From Candidozyma auris (Eukaryota; Ascomycota; Pichiomycetes; Serinales; Metschnikowiaceae), in assembly GCF_003013715.1 (NCBI RefSeq), contig NC_072813.1:806001-870000 (forward strand): a DNA stretch of 64,000 bases, written 5' to 3'. The notes beneath the pieces are model-generated. The model was not told where the DNA came from. It saw nothing but the letters and a program-made list of their open reading frames with translations, and searched no databases. The position numbers and the translations under genes were made by a program. This document shows positions 49,344-58,529 of this stretch, in pieces. Position 1 is the stretch's first letter. Each line of letters opens with the position of its first letter.

Positions 49344-52300
49344 CTTCTGCTGATTTTTCAGGAAGTTCTTTTTCAAGCCCGGGATACACCTGCTCGAGAT
49401 TCTTCCATGTTTCCGTCCAAAGTTCTTTGTTTTCCTGTACAAGGAACTCGTTGTTTAAGACCAAGATCATGTTCTTCATCACCTCCATGCTGGATTCCTT
49501 CACGAAACTCTTTTCTTGGTCAGAGTTCATCAAATTAACTCTAACAAAGTGGTTGACAATTCCTAGCCACACTGTCTTTCTCTCCTCTTCCTTAAGCTCA
49601 TGATGATGGTGAAGAAATACCTTGCTCACCAAGTTTAAAATCTGCGAATGTGTTTCCGGAAAACCTTTCTTATCAGTGAGAATCACCTCCTCCTTCTCAA
49701 GCTCTGCAAGAAGTGGAAACAAACCATACTCATATATTCCCAAGGCTGTGAAGTTCTCATTCAAGCTTCCGGAGAGTAAGGTGTTTTGCAAAACCTTTAT
49801 GGCGTGCGAGCGCACCTCTCTGCATGGGTTGAAGCACTGGTGTGCCAATGCCTGAATGAGCGGATAGGAGAGCTTCTTGCTAGAACTTCCTAATAGGCCA
49901 GTGTGATCAATTGATCTCTTCGAAATTACGATGAGCTTTCTGACATTGCTGCTCTCTTCAGTTCCTTCAGCGAGTTTACTTTTCTCAACTGGCCTGCCGT
50001 GATCTTTGGCCTGTTCCCACTGCGCACCTGCTGCCCCAAGTGACGAGACCTCATCAAGCAAGCCTAGGAGCAAAATGTGATTTTGGTCTGATACCTCGTC
50101 GGAAGATTCTTGAACAATAGCTCCCACAAAGTCCAACACGTCGTCAGCGAAGCCTGGAGAAGATGCAGCGACCTTAAGAAAGTCCCAAAAACTCTCTCTT
50201 TGTATCAAAGTTCTCAGTTTCGACTCCTGGTCAACAAGTGAAAACAAGGATTTAACAAGAGACGCACAATGTTTCGTGACAATCTCTCTATCGAAGGTAT
50301 TGATGTGATCAAGAGCTTGTGCTGCCTCTACCTCATGACTCACGTTGCTTTGTCTTGCCAACAAGAAGAGATACGTCGCGAGTCTCATGTACCCTTTCTT
50401 GGAAACATGAGCCTTCATGTACTCATTCAATTTCGAAATGAGCTTGTTAGTCACAGCAAACTCACTAACAATTAAGGAGAAGCACACAACAACCTCAAAC
50501 AAGAATAGTACCTCGGATTCAAAGTAACGTTTCTTTTCCTCTGAGTAAGTTGGCAAATTGTTCAAAAGAATCTCGACAAACTCTGTAAGTTCATCTTGAG
50601 AACCTTTAGAGACGGTATCAAAGATACCAGGAACATTAATGGATCTCACACAATCAATTGTGGACAAAGTTGATTCGATTTCTTGATCCGTAGGCTCTGG
50701 AGGCTCATCAGAATAACCTTTCAAAAACGATGAGAAAGTCGACAAAATGCCTGAGTTGTTGAGCGGTTTTGCCCCTTGAATGATGTAACGTGGTTTGACT
50801 TTTGTCAATGGAGGCAAGCTCACCTTTTTCTGGAACTCGCAGAAGAGATTAGGATTGATCAAACAGTTTTCAAAAAGGGTCAAGATAATCTTGATGACGC
50901 CATCCCACGATTTACTAACCTTGCAGTCTGACTTTTTAATCAATCGAAAAAGTACAACAGAGGCCAACTGCGCTTTAAAGTCACGGCCGAAATACACGGC
51001 CATATCACTGATGCTTAGAACACCTTCTTTTTTCTCGATGGTGATTTGGGTTATTGGGATGTCGCGACGAATATTTTCGTCAGGATGTGGTGCTGGGTAA
51101 ACCTTCTCAGTAAGACGCGTAATTAAGGTCAATTCTTCAATAAGGTGGTTCACATGCTTGGTGAGATTATAGTGTATGCAAATATTGGCACACTTGTCGA
51201 TCGAAGACATTAGCTTTGTGATAATGTTGTCGTCTGAAGCCTCCTTAAAGACTTTGATTAGCGTCTCTATAATGATATCCACAGAACCCTCGAAAAAAAC
51301 TCTGTCGAATTGGCCCAATGTGCTGATGTCAATGGATTCTAACGAGACATCTCTTTCATGACTTACATTTGTTTGCGACGATATCAAGTTATGCCACACA
51401 TCATCGAACCACTTGTCGGTACCATGATGTTCTTCCGGCATGATGATTTCCCTGTCACGAATTGAGTTGTAGATTTTCGAGAGATACCATTCAGGGAAGT
51501 CCTTCCCATTGTTGACACCCTTCAAGTTTCTTTTGTAGGAATCGAAATCCATTTGTCTCTTCACTTGAGGGTTATGCAAATCTGTATTTAACATGATAAT
51601 CGAGTAAGACAAGACAAATACAGCATCTCTATCAGGATTCACTGGTTCACTCTTCTCTTCTTCGCTAACATCTTCGGGTGAAAATGACTTTTGGCATTCA
51701 ACATACGCCTCTGCAAAAAGCTCGACAATTCTCTCAATTTGCTGCGATTCACCAGGTAGACGGAATGACTTAAGAAGAAGTCGCAAAGCTTCGTCAACTC
51801 TCAAGCCAGCGAACTCAAAGAGGTTCATGAACTCACGCAAAAGCTCTACGTTCGCAGGCTTGGCAAGGAATTCACCAAGGATTTTCTTATTGAGGCGAGC
51901 AGACTTGTGGAATAGAAGGGACGCAAGCTCCTTCGTGTCATCGGGATCTTTCAAGAAATTTTTCTCTGCAAAAGCAGCCACTCCCTTTTTTGGACTGTCG
52001 TTGAAGATCTCTGTACAGCGAACGAAAGCAGTCTTCTTCTCTTTGTCAAGTAGAAGCTGATGAGGACCATGGCTTGTCACTGTGTTCTTACCACCTGATG
52101 TCTTTATCCGATCGTTGATGCCAGCAATCAACGAAAGAATTCCTTCCAAGCATATGGGTGGGACGTTATCGGTTGATATAACTGCAGCTTCAGGAAGAGC
52201 TAGCTTGCATAAGAAGGCGACAAAATCGGCGGCCATGTTAAATCTCTCAAAGTCACAGTCGAAATCAACGAACAACAGGGAGAAAAATTGCGGCGAGCGG

Positions 52301-53781
52301 ATCCAAAGCAAGGAAAGGGATTCGACAATAGCCTCCTTGGATGACGCAATGCGTGTAGAGATAGACATCTTGTTCCCTTTGATGGTGTTGTCTTTGGATG
52401 ATTCTCGAGGCAAGATGGAGTGAAACAACAAATTGAAGGTCAATTCAATTTGAGATTTGATATGAGAGCCAAGTAGAATAGCCATGGTGGAGAATAGTCT
52501 CAATGCAGCTGATAACAAAGGAGGAGAGTCTGTGACCGTAATGATTTGTAGCACGTCCTTGGAAACAGGGTCAGCGATGAGACCCATCAATGAGGGATGT
52601 TTCGGGATTTCGGAGCCCGATACTTCTATAGCAATGTTTATGAGCAGCAAAGCAAACACACGAGTGCTTTCCATGTGCTGGTATTGGTTTGAGGGGGAGA
52701 TCATTGAGATCAAGATTGCGAAGAACTCATTGATGCAAGCGATATCGAATTGAGGCTCCGTTTCGTCTGTCATGGAAGGTTTTCTCTTCGGAGATTTTGG
52801 GGCAAGATCAACTGTCGGGGGTTTCAAGTCGGTGTCTTTTGGAGAAGACTCATCCACAGCACTCGTGTCATTAGCAGATGAGTTTGTTCCGCCTATGACG
52901 TCAGCAGGTAATTGGTTTTCGGCGTAGTTACTAGGAGGAATATCCTCCACGTGAGTTCTCTCTGGGGTTAGTTCACGAAGACGCAGGAATACCCTTATGG
53001 TCATGGACACCATGGCCATCTCAGCGGCCCTTCGAAGAACCTCTGAGCGTTTCTTGTTGCAAGCGAGAGACAAGCAAGTTTGTATCACCTCGGAAACCAC
53101 AGCATTTGGAAGCAATTTCGAGAAGGCAGAATCGACAATTGACTCCAACAATCGTAAAACCTTTAGAAGGACAGAATCATCTGAGTTCTGGTCAGCTGCC
53201 TCGAGCCTGCAGTGAGTTAAAGAACTTGTAATTTGTATGAGCGAATTCTGAATGTTCTTCGAATGCCAACCGATCACGCCGTAGTCTATGAACTTGTTGA
53301 TGGCACTAAGCGCCAACGCAGTGACGTTTCCCGACGTAGAGCTCGACTCCACAGCCAATAAGAAGGGTTGAAGAATCGTTAGCGAGTCCACCGAATTAAT
53401 ATCGGAAGTCTCCGTGAGAATAGCACGTAATTGCAAGAAACTAGAGTGCAAGGGGTTCGAACTGGCAGCTGGGTTTGCCGTGCCCCCGTTTGAAATTCGA
53501 GGAGTAGAAACTGCCAGCCCCAAATGAGACGATGAAAGACCCAAGTTCGACAAGCCGTCCTCTTCTCCAAACAATTCTCCGCCACCAAGAATGGCAGCCA
53601 CACCTGTTTGATGCCATCTATGCATCTTGCGCATAGCAGACGAAATCACCATACATTCGTTGATCACCAAAGTGATTGGGTCAATGGAGGCATGCTGAAA
53701 AGAATAAGGCGGGTGAGGTTGGAGGGAGGCAGCGGGCGCCAAGCTGCGTGGGTTGATGGGTGTTGGAGATTTCGAAAACAT
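49339..53781 (-). CDS. GEA2: Arf guanine nucleotide exchange factor Gea1/Gea2 (GBF family)
   Basis: Large Golgi Arf-GEF for COPI traffic. The 1480-residue protein matches Gea1/Gea2 (about 1410-1460). Visible parts are the N-terminal DCB and HUS helical regions (1-590), a disordered acidic linker (about 265-330), the Sec7 domain (about 605-780) with the catalytic glutamate in FRLPGESQQIERI (near 675) and SYSIIMLNTDLHNPQV, and the HDS domains (800-1480). CTG-clade yeasts usually have one Gea protein, so the symbol could equally be GEA1. Its 3' end borders the URA3 promoter. Confidence 0.95.
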   Translation of the reverse strand: MFSKSPTPINPRSLAPAASLQPHPPYSFQHASIDPITLVINECMVISSAMRKMHRWHQTGVAAILGGGELFGEEDGLSNLGLSSSHLGLAVSTPRISNGGTANPAASSNPLHSSFLQLRAILTETSDINSVDSLTILQPFLLAVESSSTSGNVTALALSAINKFIDYGVIGWHSKNIQNSLIQITSSLTHCRLEAADQNSDDSVLLKVLRLLESIVDSAFSKLLPNAVVSEVIQTCLSLACNKKRSEVLRRAAEMAMVSMTIRVFLRLRELTPERTHVEDIPPSNYAENQLPADVIGGTNSSANDTSAVDESSPKDTDLKPPTVDLAPKSPKRKPSMTDETEPQFDIACINEFFAILISMISPSNQYQHMESTRVFALLLINIAIEVSGSEIPKHPSLMGLIADPVSKDVLQIITVTDSPPLLSAALRLFSTMAILLGSHIKSQIELTFNLLFHSILPRESSKDNTIKGNKMSISTRIASSKEAIVESLSLLWIRSPQFFSLLFVDFDCDFERFNMAADFVAFLCKLALPEAAVISTDNVPPICLEGILSLIAGINDRIKTSGGKNTVTSHGPHQLLLDKEKKTAFVRCTEIFNDSPKKGVAAFAEKNFLKDPDDTKELASLLFHKSARLNKKILGEFLAKPANVELLREFMNLFEFAGLRVDEALRLLLKSFRLPGESQQIERIVELFAEAYVECQKSFSPEDVSEEEKSEPVNPDRDAVFVLSYSIIMLNTDLHNPQVKRQMDFDSYKRNLKGVNNGKDFPEWYLSKIYNSIRDREIIMPEEHHGTDKWFDDVWHNLISSQTNVSHERDVSLESIDISTLGQFDRVFFEGSVDIIIETLIKVFKEASDDNIITKLMSSIDKCANICIHYNLTKHVNHLIEELTLITRLTEKVYPAPHPDENIRRDIPITQITIEKKEGVLSISDMAVYFGRDFKAQLASVVLFRLIKKSDCKVSKSWDGVIKIILTLFENCLINPNLFCEFQKKVSLPPLTKVKPRYIIQGAKPLNNSGILSTFSSFLKGYSDEPPEPTDQEIESTLSTIDCVRSINVPGIFDTVSKGSQDELTEFVEILLNNLPTYSEEKKRYFESEVLFLFEVVVCFSLIVSEFAVTNKLISKLNEYMKAHVSKKGYMRLATYLFLLARQSNVSHEVEAAQALDHINTFDREIVTKHCASLVKSLFSLVDQESKLRTLIQRESFWDFLKVAASSPGFADDVLDFVGAIVQESSDEVSDQNHILLLGLLDEVSSLGAAGAQWEQAKDHGRPVEKSKLAEGTEESSNVRKLIVISKRSIDHTGLLGSSSKKLSYPLIQALAHQCFNPCREVRSHAIKVLQNTLLSGSLNENFTALGIYEYGLFPLLAELEKEEVILTDKKGFPETHSQILNLVSKVFLHHHHELKEEERKTVWLGIVNHFVRVNLMNSDQEKSFVKESSMEVMKNMILVLNNEFLVQENKELWTETWKNLEQVYPGLEKELPEKSAEV

Positions 53782-54303
53782 AGGGGATGTTCTGAAAATT
53801 GTCCAAGGATCACCGTGTGCGTTGTGTGTTGACAGGTAATGTAAGTACAGTTACACGTCTGATACAGAAGTGCGAAACCCAGAAACCATGGAATGGGTGC
53901 AAACCAGGAGTTGAACGAGTTAAACAAGCGAAGATGAAATTCTGAAGCGAATTTACGTGAATTGATTCTTATTCGAAAAGAGTTTTTCTTTTCTTTCCTA
54001 ATTTTTTTTTCTTAATTTCGATGTGACAATTTATGCTATATAGCAATGGAGTACGGCTGTTGATCGAACATGTGCGTTACCTGAGGATCACATGAGTTTG
54101 GGAGAAATCCACACTTGTAGTTCCAAACATTATTAGTCTGTGCAACTCATCATGAGACTACTTAGCAATATACCCCATCCCGATAGGTAGAGATGTGGAG
54201 AACGATGCTTGAATTGCGCAAGTCGCTTTTTTACGCGGCTGCGAAATAGCCGCTAGAAGCGCCCTTCTAGCGGTCCTCATAATTTCAACATCTCTTAAGT
54301 ATA
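53782..54303. other. Intergenic, GEA2 promoter / NDUFAF6-like 3' end
   Basis: 520 bases between tandem minus-strand genes. A T-rich tract lies at 53984-54015, and an exact dispersed motif at 54237-54246 sits close to the 3' end of the downstream gene, about 456 bases from the GEA2 start. Confidence 0.5.
54237..54246 (+). promoter_or_regulatory. Dispersed motif GGCTGCGAAA, copy 7
   Basis: Exact core in the context CGCGGCTGCGAAATAG. It is 58 bases beyond the NDUFAF6-like stop, so this copy is nearer a 3' end than a start. Confidence 0.5.
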
Positions 54304-55458
54304 TTAAATTGCTCTCTTGTAGTAGTTGCGGAACGATCTCCATCCAAGTCGCCACTCTTTCTGCTTCAACTTGGGACTGTAGATGTTGAAGTCGTTCTTC
54401 TCCAATTTTTCCAAGTAAAGCGAAGTAGGGATTGCATTCATGAAGGGAATAAATATGACATCTGGAATCCCTTTTCTCCACTTCTTCTGGCTCCTCTGGA
54501 GCAAGTTGTCATGAGGTTTGCTTTGTACAAGTTTTTGAATGTCTTCTCTCACTTGCTTGAGCTTCAGACGAGCAGAGAGTAAATGGTCATTGGCGGTGAC
54601 CGCCGTTTCAAACACCACATTTTGGAGCTTCTCTTGTGCCTCAGCCTTTTCCTTCTCATCCTTGATGTGGCCCTGAGATAATCGAAGTGCTAGTTCCTGA
54701 GAAAGGTCGAACTTCGTCATGAGATCAACTGGCATGGTCACGATGTTACGGGTAGATGCATAGTAATCGAACCCCAATATCATGGAGCCAACCGCAGTAG
54801 CCTGGCCAATGTGGGCAGCGATATCACTAACTGTACTTTGCAACTGAGGAGATAGCTCTAGCAAGTGAATCACAGAGGGCGATATCAGAGGCAGTAGAAG
54901 CAACGCCTGCGTAGCATAATTTAGCTGTGATGTTGTTCCTTCACCGTATGAGCAAATATCATCAACTGTCTTGAATTGCTTAGTCTGAAGAAATAGTCTT
55001 CTTGTTTGAAGATACTGATGAAAGTACGATATGTCCAGATTGAGCCCCTGTCTCAAAGCGTCTCTCAAGAGAAAGATTGTAGGCTCATGAATCTCTCCTT
55101 GATCTGTGAATGCCTTTGAAAGCATATCTGACCAGAACTTGAACTTCATATCGGCTGTGGACAAGCCCATGGAAGATGATAATTGACTCAGTGCTCTCAG
55201 GGCTCTTGATCCCGTGGCAGCTCCGCCATCAGTAATCTTGTTGGCTTCTAATCCAAATGCTTTGATTGCCAAAAACCCGTTCCTAGCAGGCTCAGGTATG
55301 TACTGAGCCAAGATGTAAGACAGTCTATCTGACTTCTCCAATAGAACATTCACATTTTCAGCAGCGTTAGCCAATTGCAAGTCATAGTTTCGGATCACAT
55401 TTGTTGAGCTGAATAAACGTAGACCCCTCGTCGTTAGAGAGGTGGACTTGGCGTACAT
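54304..55458 (-). CDS. Complex I assembly factor, NDUFAF6-like (squalene/phytoene synthase fold)
   Basis: Predicted mitochondrial protein of 384 residues from ATG 55458; the frame extends upstream only to a GTG. The N-terminus (MYAKSTSLTTRGLRLFSST) is a convincing mitochondrial presequence, basic and Ser/Thr-rich without acids. The rest has the all-helical trans-isoprenyl synthase pattern of NDUFAF6: KFWSDMLSKAFTDQGEIHEPTIFLLRDAL, YGEGTTSQLNYATQALLLL, HIGQATAVGSMILG and a C-terminal WRSFRNYY. The synthase Asp-rich catalytic motifs are not evident, in keeping with a non-enzymatic assembly role. It is divergent from the cyclophilin gene, with 84 bases between the start codons. Confidence 0.86.
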   Translation of the reverse strand: MYAKSTSLTTRGLRLFSSTNVIRNYDLQLANAAENVNVLLEKSDRLSYILAQYIPEPARNGFLAIKAFGLEANKITDGGAATGSRALRALSQLSSSMGLSTADMKFKFWSDMLSKAFTDQGEIHEPTIFLLRDALRQGLNLDISYFHQYLQTRRLFLQTKQFKTVDDICSYGEGTTSQLNYATQALLLLPLISPSVIHLLELSPQLQSTVSDIAAHIGQATAVGSMILGFDYYASTRNIVTMPVDLMTKFDLSQELALRLSQGHIKDEKEKAEAQEKLQNVVFETAVTANDHLLSARLKLKQVREDIQKLVQSKPHDNLLQRSQKKWRKGIPDVIFIPFMNAIPTSLYLEKLEKNDFNIYSPKLKQKEWRLGWRSFRNYYKRAI

Positions 55459-55542
55459 AGCAGGAGAGTGTTGCTGATCTGAAGTAATTGCGGTACTTAT
55501 ACAAGGGCCATCGCGAAACCTGGAGACCACAGCGAACACACG

Positions 55543-56586
55543 ATGAGGGTAGAGGAGGTGCTACCCAAAGTGTATTTAGACATAGCTGTCGGTGAAAAAG
55601 ATGTGGGAAGAATTGTTGCTGAGCTCTACCTGAACAGAGCTCCTTCAACGGTGGACGCTTTTCTAGAAAACTTGCACACTTATAAAGGGCACCACTTCGA
55701 TAGGGCCATCAAAAACTTCATGATCCAATGTGACAATGGCAATTCAAACAATGAAAGCAAACTCGAAATAGAAAATGTGAACGATAAATTCGACCAGCCA
55801 TTCCTCTTGGCATTGGCGGGAAACTCTGTTTCTCAATTTTTCATTACAACAAGTAAGTCTCAGCATCTACAGGGGAAACATACCTGTTTCGGTAGAGTAA
55901 TCAGGGGAAAGTCAATTATAAGAGAGATAGAAAATGTCAAGACTGGCAAAGAATATAATCCTGTGGAACCAGTGAAAATAACTGGTTGTGGGACCTGGGA
56001 AGTAGATGATCCGGTGCCCATTTATAATGCATGCTACGAAGAAGTGGCTGGAGATGTTTACGAGGAGTATCCCGACGATGATAGTCATATTGACAAAGAG
56101 TCGTCTGCATCTGTTTACAGAGCTGCAACAGCAATCAAAAATGCCGGTGGTGAAATCTTCAAGAGAGGTGATCCTCAGAATGCTTTCATTAAGTACAGAA
56201 AGGCCTTGAGGTACGTGATGGAATATTTCCCCGATCCGGATGAGGAGCCAGACTATTTTGCAAAATATACCGAACTAAAGAAGAAGATTTACCTCAACAT
56301 GTCTCTTGCGACGTTGAAGCTCGAGCAATACCCCAAGTGCCTAGACTACTGTGAATACCTACTTGCGATGGTACTTACACAGCAGGAAAAGGCAAAGACG
56401 TTTTTTAGAAAAGGAAGCGCTAGCTTAGAGCTACGAAAGTTTGAAGATGCAATTTCTTCACTCAAAGAGGCGCAAAGGTTGGCTCCTGAGGATAAAGCCA
56501 TAACCACAAAGCTTACCAGAGCGGAGGAATTATTGAGGGCCAAGAAGAAGGCCGAAAAGGACAAATACGCCAAAATGTTTCGATAA
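55543..56586 (+). CDS. Cyclophilin-40-type peptidyl-prolyl isomerase with TPRs (Cpr6/Cpr7)
   Basis: Hsp90 co-chaperone of 347 residues. The cyclophilin domain (about 1-170) keeps FDRAIKNFMIQ and SQFFITT, but the glycine pair after FMIQ is lost (CDNGN), several loops are shortened, and the position of the cyclosporin-contact Trp is His (QHLQGKHTCFG), as in Cyp40 proteins. The signature GDVYEEYPDDDSH (about 170-182) links to three TPR repeats (about 195-345) for the Hsp90 MEEVD tail. S. cerevisiae has two, Cpr6 (371) and Cpr7 (393); CTG-clade yeasts generally have one, so I leave the symbol open. Isomerase activity may be weak (inference). Confidence 0.93.
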   Translation: MRVEEVLPKVYLDIAVGEKDVGRIVAELYLNRAPSTVDAFLENLHTYKGHHFDRAIKNFMIQCDNGNSNNESKLEIENVNDKFDQPFLLALAGNSVSQFFITTSKSQHLQGKHTCFGRVIRGKSIIREIENVKTGKEYNPVEPVKITGCGTWEVDDPVPIYNACYEEVAGDVYEEYPDDDSHIDKESSASVYRAATAIKNAGGEIFKRGDPQNAFIKYRKALRYVMEYFPDPDEEPDYFAKYTELKKKIYLNMSLATLKLEQYPKCLDYCEYLLAMVLTQQEKAKTFFRKGSASLELRKFEDAISSLKEAQRLAPEDKAITTKLTRAEELLRAKKKAEKDKYAKMFR

Positions 56587-56860
56587 CAGGTGAAAATTAA
56601 TCTCGAGAGATGTGTGGATAACCAACTATTAGGTGATATTCTTGCGTCGTGAGGTTAGAGACACCATGGAAAGTGTGTATTAGAGAAATGATAATGAGAT
56701 AATCCACCCTTTCATAAAGAATTGGACTCTCGGTGGCGAAGCTAGACACTTAGTAGATCATAGAAAATTTTATAATATAGGGACTGGGATATAAACTATT
56801 GTCCTTATCGGATTATTCGCAACCATTTCACCGATGCCCTTGGGAACTCAAGACCTTGCC

Positions 56861-56867
56861 ACCCTAA
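56861..56867 (+). promoter_or_regulatory. Tbf1-like site of RPL4
   Basis: ACCCTAA about 286 bases before the RPL4 ATG; Tbf1 binds TTAGGG-type sequences at Candida ribosomal-protein promoters. Confidence 0.45.
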
Positions 56868-57053
56868 TCGATTGATATAAACCTAAAAGAGTGAAAATAT
56901 TGACTTGGGAAACCCAACAATGAAGCTTTATAGATTTCATAAACTCTTGCCATTTTTAATTTACCATTCTACTAATACTAAATAGTGGAGACGAATGCTC
57001 TGCATACAACCCAGACATGTCTGTAGTTGCAGCCCTAAGCTTTGGTTGGCATT

Positions 57054-57061
57054 TCACGTGA
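57054..57061 (+). promoter_or_regulatory. Cbf1-like site of RPL4
   Basis: Palindromic TCACGTGA about 90 bases before the RPL4 ATG. Confidence 0.5.
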
Positions 57062-57146
57062 TCTCGCATCCATCACAATCTACATTTGAAAAATTTTCTC
57101 ACATACAAATCCCTTCCTTCTACTTCATCTCTAGAACATCAACGAA

Positions 57147-58238
57147 ATGTCCACCCGTCCTCAAGTTTCTATTGTCTCCGCCAAGGGCGAGAAGACCTCG
57201 TCTCAGTTGCCTCTCCCAGCTGTTTTCAACGCTCCTATCAGAGCCGACCTTGTCCACTCTGTCTTCGTTAGAGTGAACAAGAACAAGAGACAGGCCTACG
57301 CTGTCTCTGAGAAGGCTGGTCACCAGACCTCCGCTGAGTCTTGGGGTACCGGTAGAGCTGTTGCCAGAATTCCAAGAGTTGGCGGTTCCGGTACTCACCG
57401 TTCCGGTCAGGGTGCTTTCGGTAACATGTGTAGAGGCGGTCGTATGTTCGCTCCTACCAAGACCTGGAGAAGATGGCACGTGAAGGTCAACCACAACGAG
57501 AAGCGTTACGCTACCGCCTCTGCCATCGCTGCTTCTGCCGTCACCTCTTTGGTTTTGGCCAGAGGTCACAGAGTTGAGCAGGTCGAGGAGTTGCCTCTTG
57601 TTGTGTCCAACGAGTTCGAGTCTGTTACCAAGACCAAGGACGCCGTTGCTGTGTTGAAGGCTGTTGGTGCCAACAAGGACATTGTTAGAGTTATCAAGTC
57701 CAAGAAGTTGAGAGCCGGTAAGGGTAAGTTGAGAAACAGAAGATGGGTCCAGAAGAGAGGTCCATTGGTTGTTTACGCCAACGACAATGGTATCACCAAG
57801 GCCTTGAGAAACATCCCAGGTGTCGACGTTGCCCACGTTTCCCGTTTGGGCTTGTTGCAGTTGGCTCCTGGTGCTCACTTGGGTAGATTTGTCATCTGGA
57901 CCCAGGCTGCTTTCGAGTCCTTGGACTCTGTGTACGGCTCTGAGAACACCAAATCTGTCAAGTCTGGCTACTCCTTGCCATCCAACGTTGTGTCCAACAG
58001 CGACTACAAGTCCTTGATCAACTCTGCTGAGATCCAGGCTGTTGTCAGACCATCCCAGGAGGCCTTCACCAAGAGAGCTCTCACCCAGAAGAAGAACCCA
58101 TTGAAGAACAAGCAGGTGTTGTTGAGATTGAACCCATACGCCAAGGTGTACTCTGAGCAGAAGTTGGGTTCCATCAAGGTTGAGAAGAAGAAGGCCAAGC
58201 CATCCAAGGGTTCTTTCACCCAGTTGTTGAAGCAGTAA
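57147..58238 (+). CDS. RPL4: 60S ribosomal protein L4 (uL4)
   Basis: Large-subunit protein lining the exit tunnel. The 363-residue protein starts [18 protein letters not shown]. The long internal loop is [20 protein letters not shown], with the flanking [17 protein letters not shown]. The eukaryotic C-terminal extension is Lys-rich ([20 protein letters not shown]). The length is almost the same as S. cerevisiae Rpl4 (362). No CTG codon was noticed in frame. The opposite-strand open frame of 252 codons is a codon-bias shadow. Confidence 0.99.
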
Positions 58239-58355
58239 ATGCGGCAGCGTCTGTAGCTACTCGTGGTTATTAATACACATCGACAAAAAATATTTGTAGA
58301 GGAGCTGAGGCGATAAGGCCATATTGCCTCAAAGAAAAGAAGAGAAGAAAACAAC

Positions 58356-58514
58356 CTACAAATACTTTTCACCATATATCATTACAAGTAAATAGAAATA
58401 CAAGCACCGGGGTGAGCCAGTGTGCATGCGAAGGAATGTCAGTTTATCGTGGAAGAAGAAGATTTTTTGATGAAGGCCCGGAGTTTCCGATTTCAAATTG
58501 TACGATTTCAAAAC
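58356..58514 (-). other. 52-codon open extension after the CAP-protein stop
   Basis: Reading on past the TAG at 58515-58517 gives 52 sense codons before the next TAG (58356-58358), starting V-L-K-S-Y-N-L-K-S-E. It is probably 3' UTR. Confidence 0.3.
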
Positions 58515-58529
58515 CTACGATTTCAACAC
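58485..58529. repeat. 15-base tandem repeat across the CAP-protein stop codon
   Basis: Three tandem units with 15-base spacing and a shared CGATTTCAA core begin near 58488, 58503 and 58518 on the plus strand. On the minus strand they read V-L-K-S-stop, V-L-K-S-Y and N-L-K-S-E, so the last codons of the protein are repeated beyond its stop. Confidence 0.7.

Larger units (their letters stand above)
56587..57146. other. RPL4 promoter region
   Basis: 560 AT-rich bases. A Tbf1-like ACCCTAA (56861-56867) and a Cbf1-like TCACGTGA (57054-57061) are followed by a CT-rich leader, the layout known for ribosomal-protein genes of C. albicans. ATTCGCAACCATTTC at about 56813 is a one-base variant of the dispersed motif. 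Confidence 0.55.
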
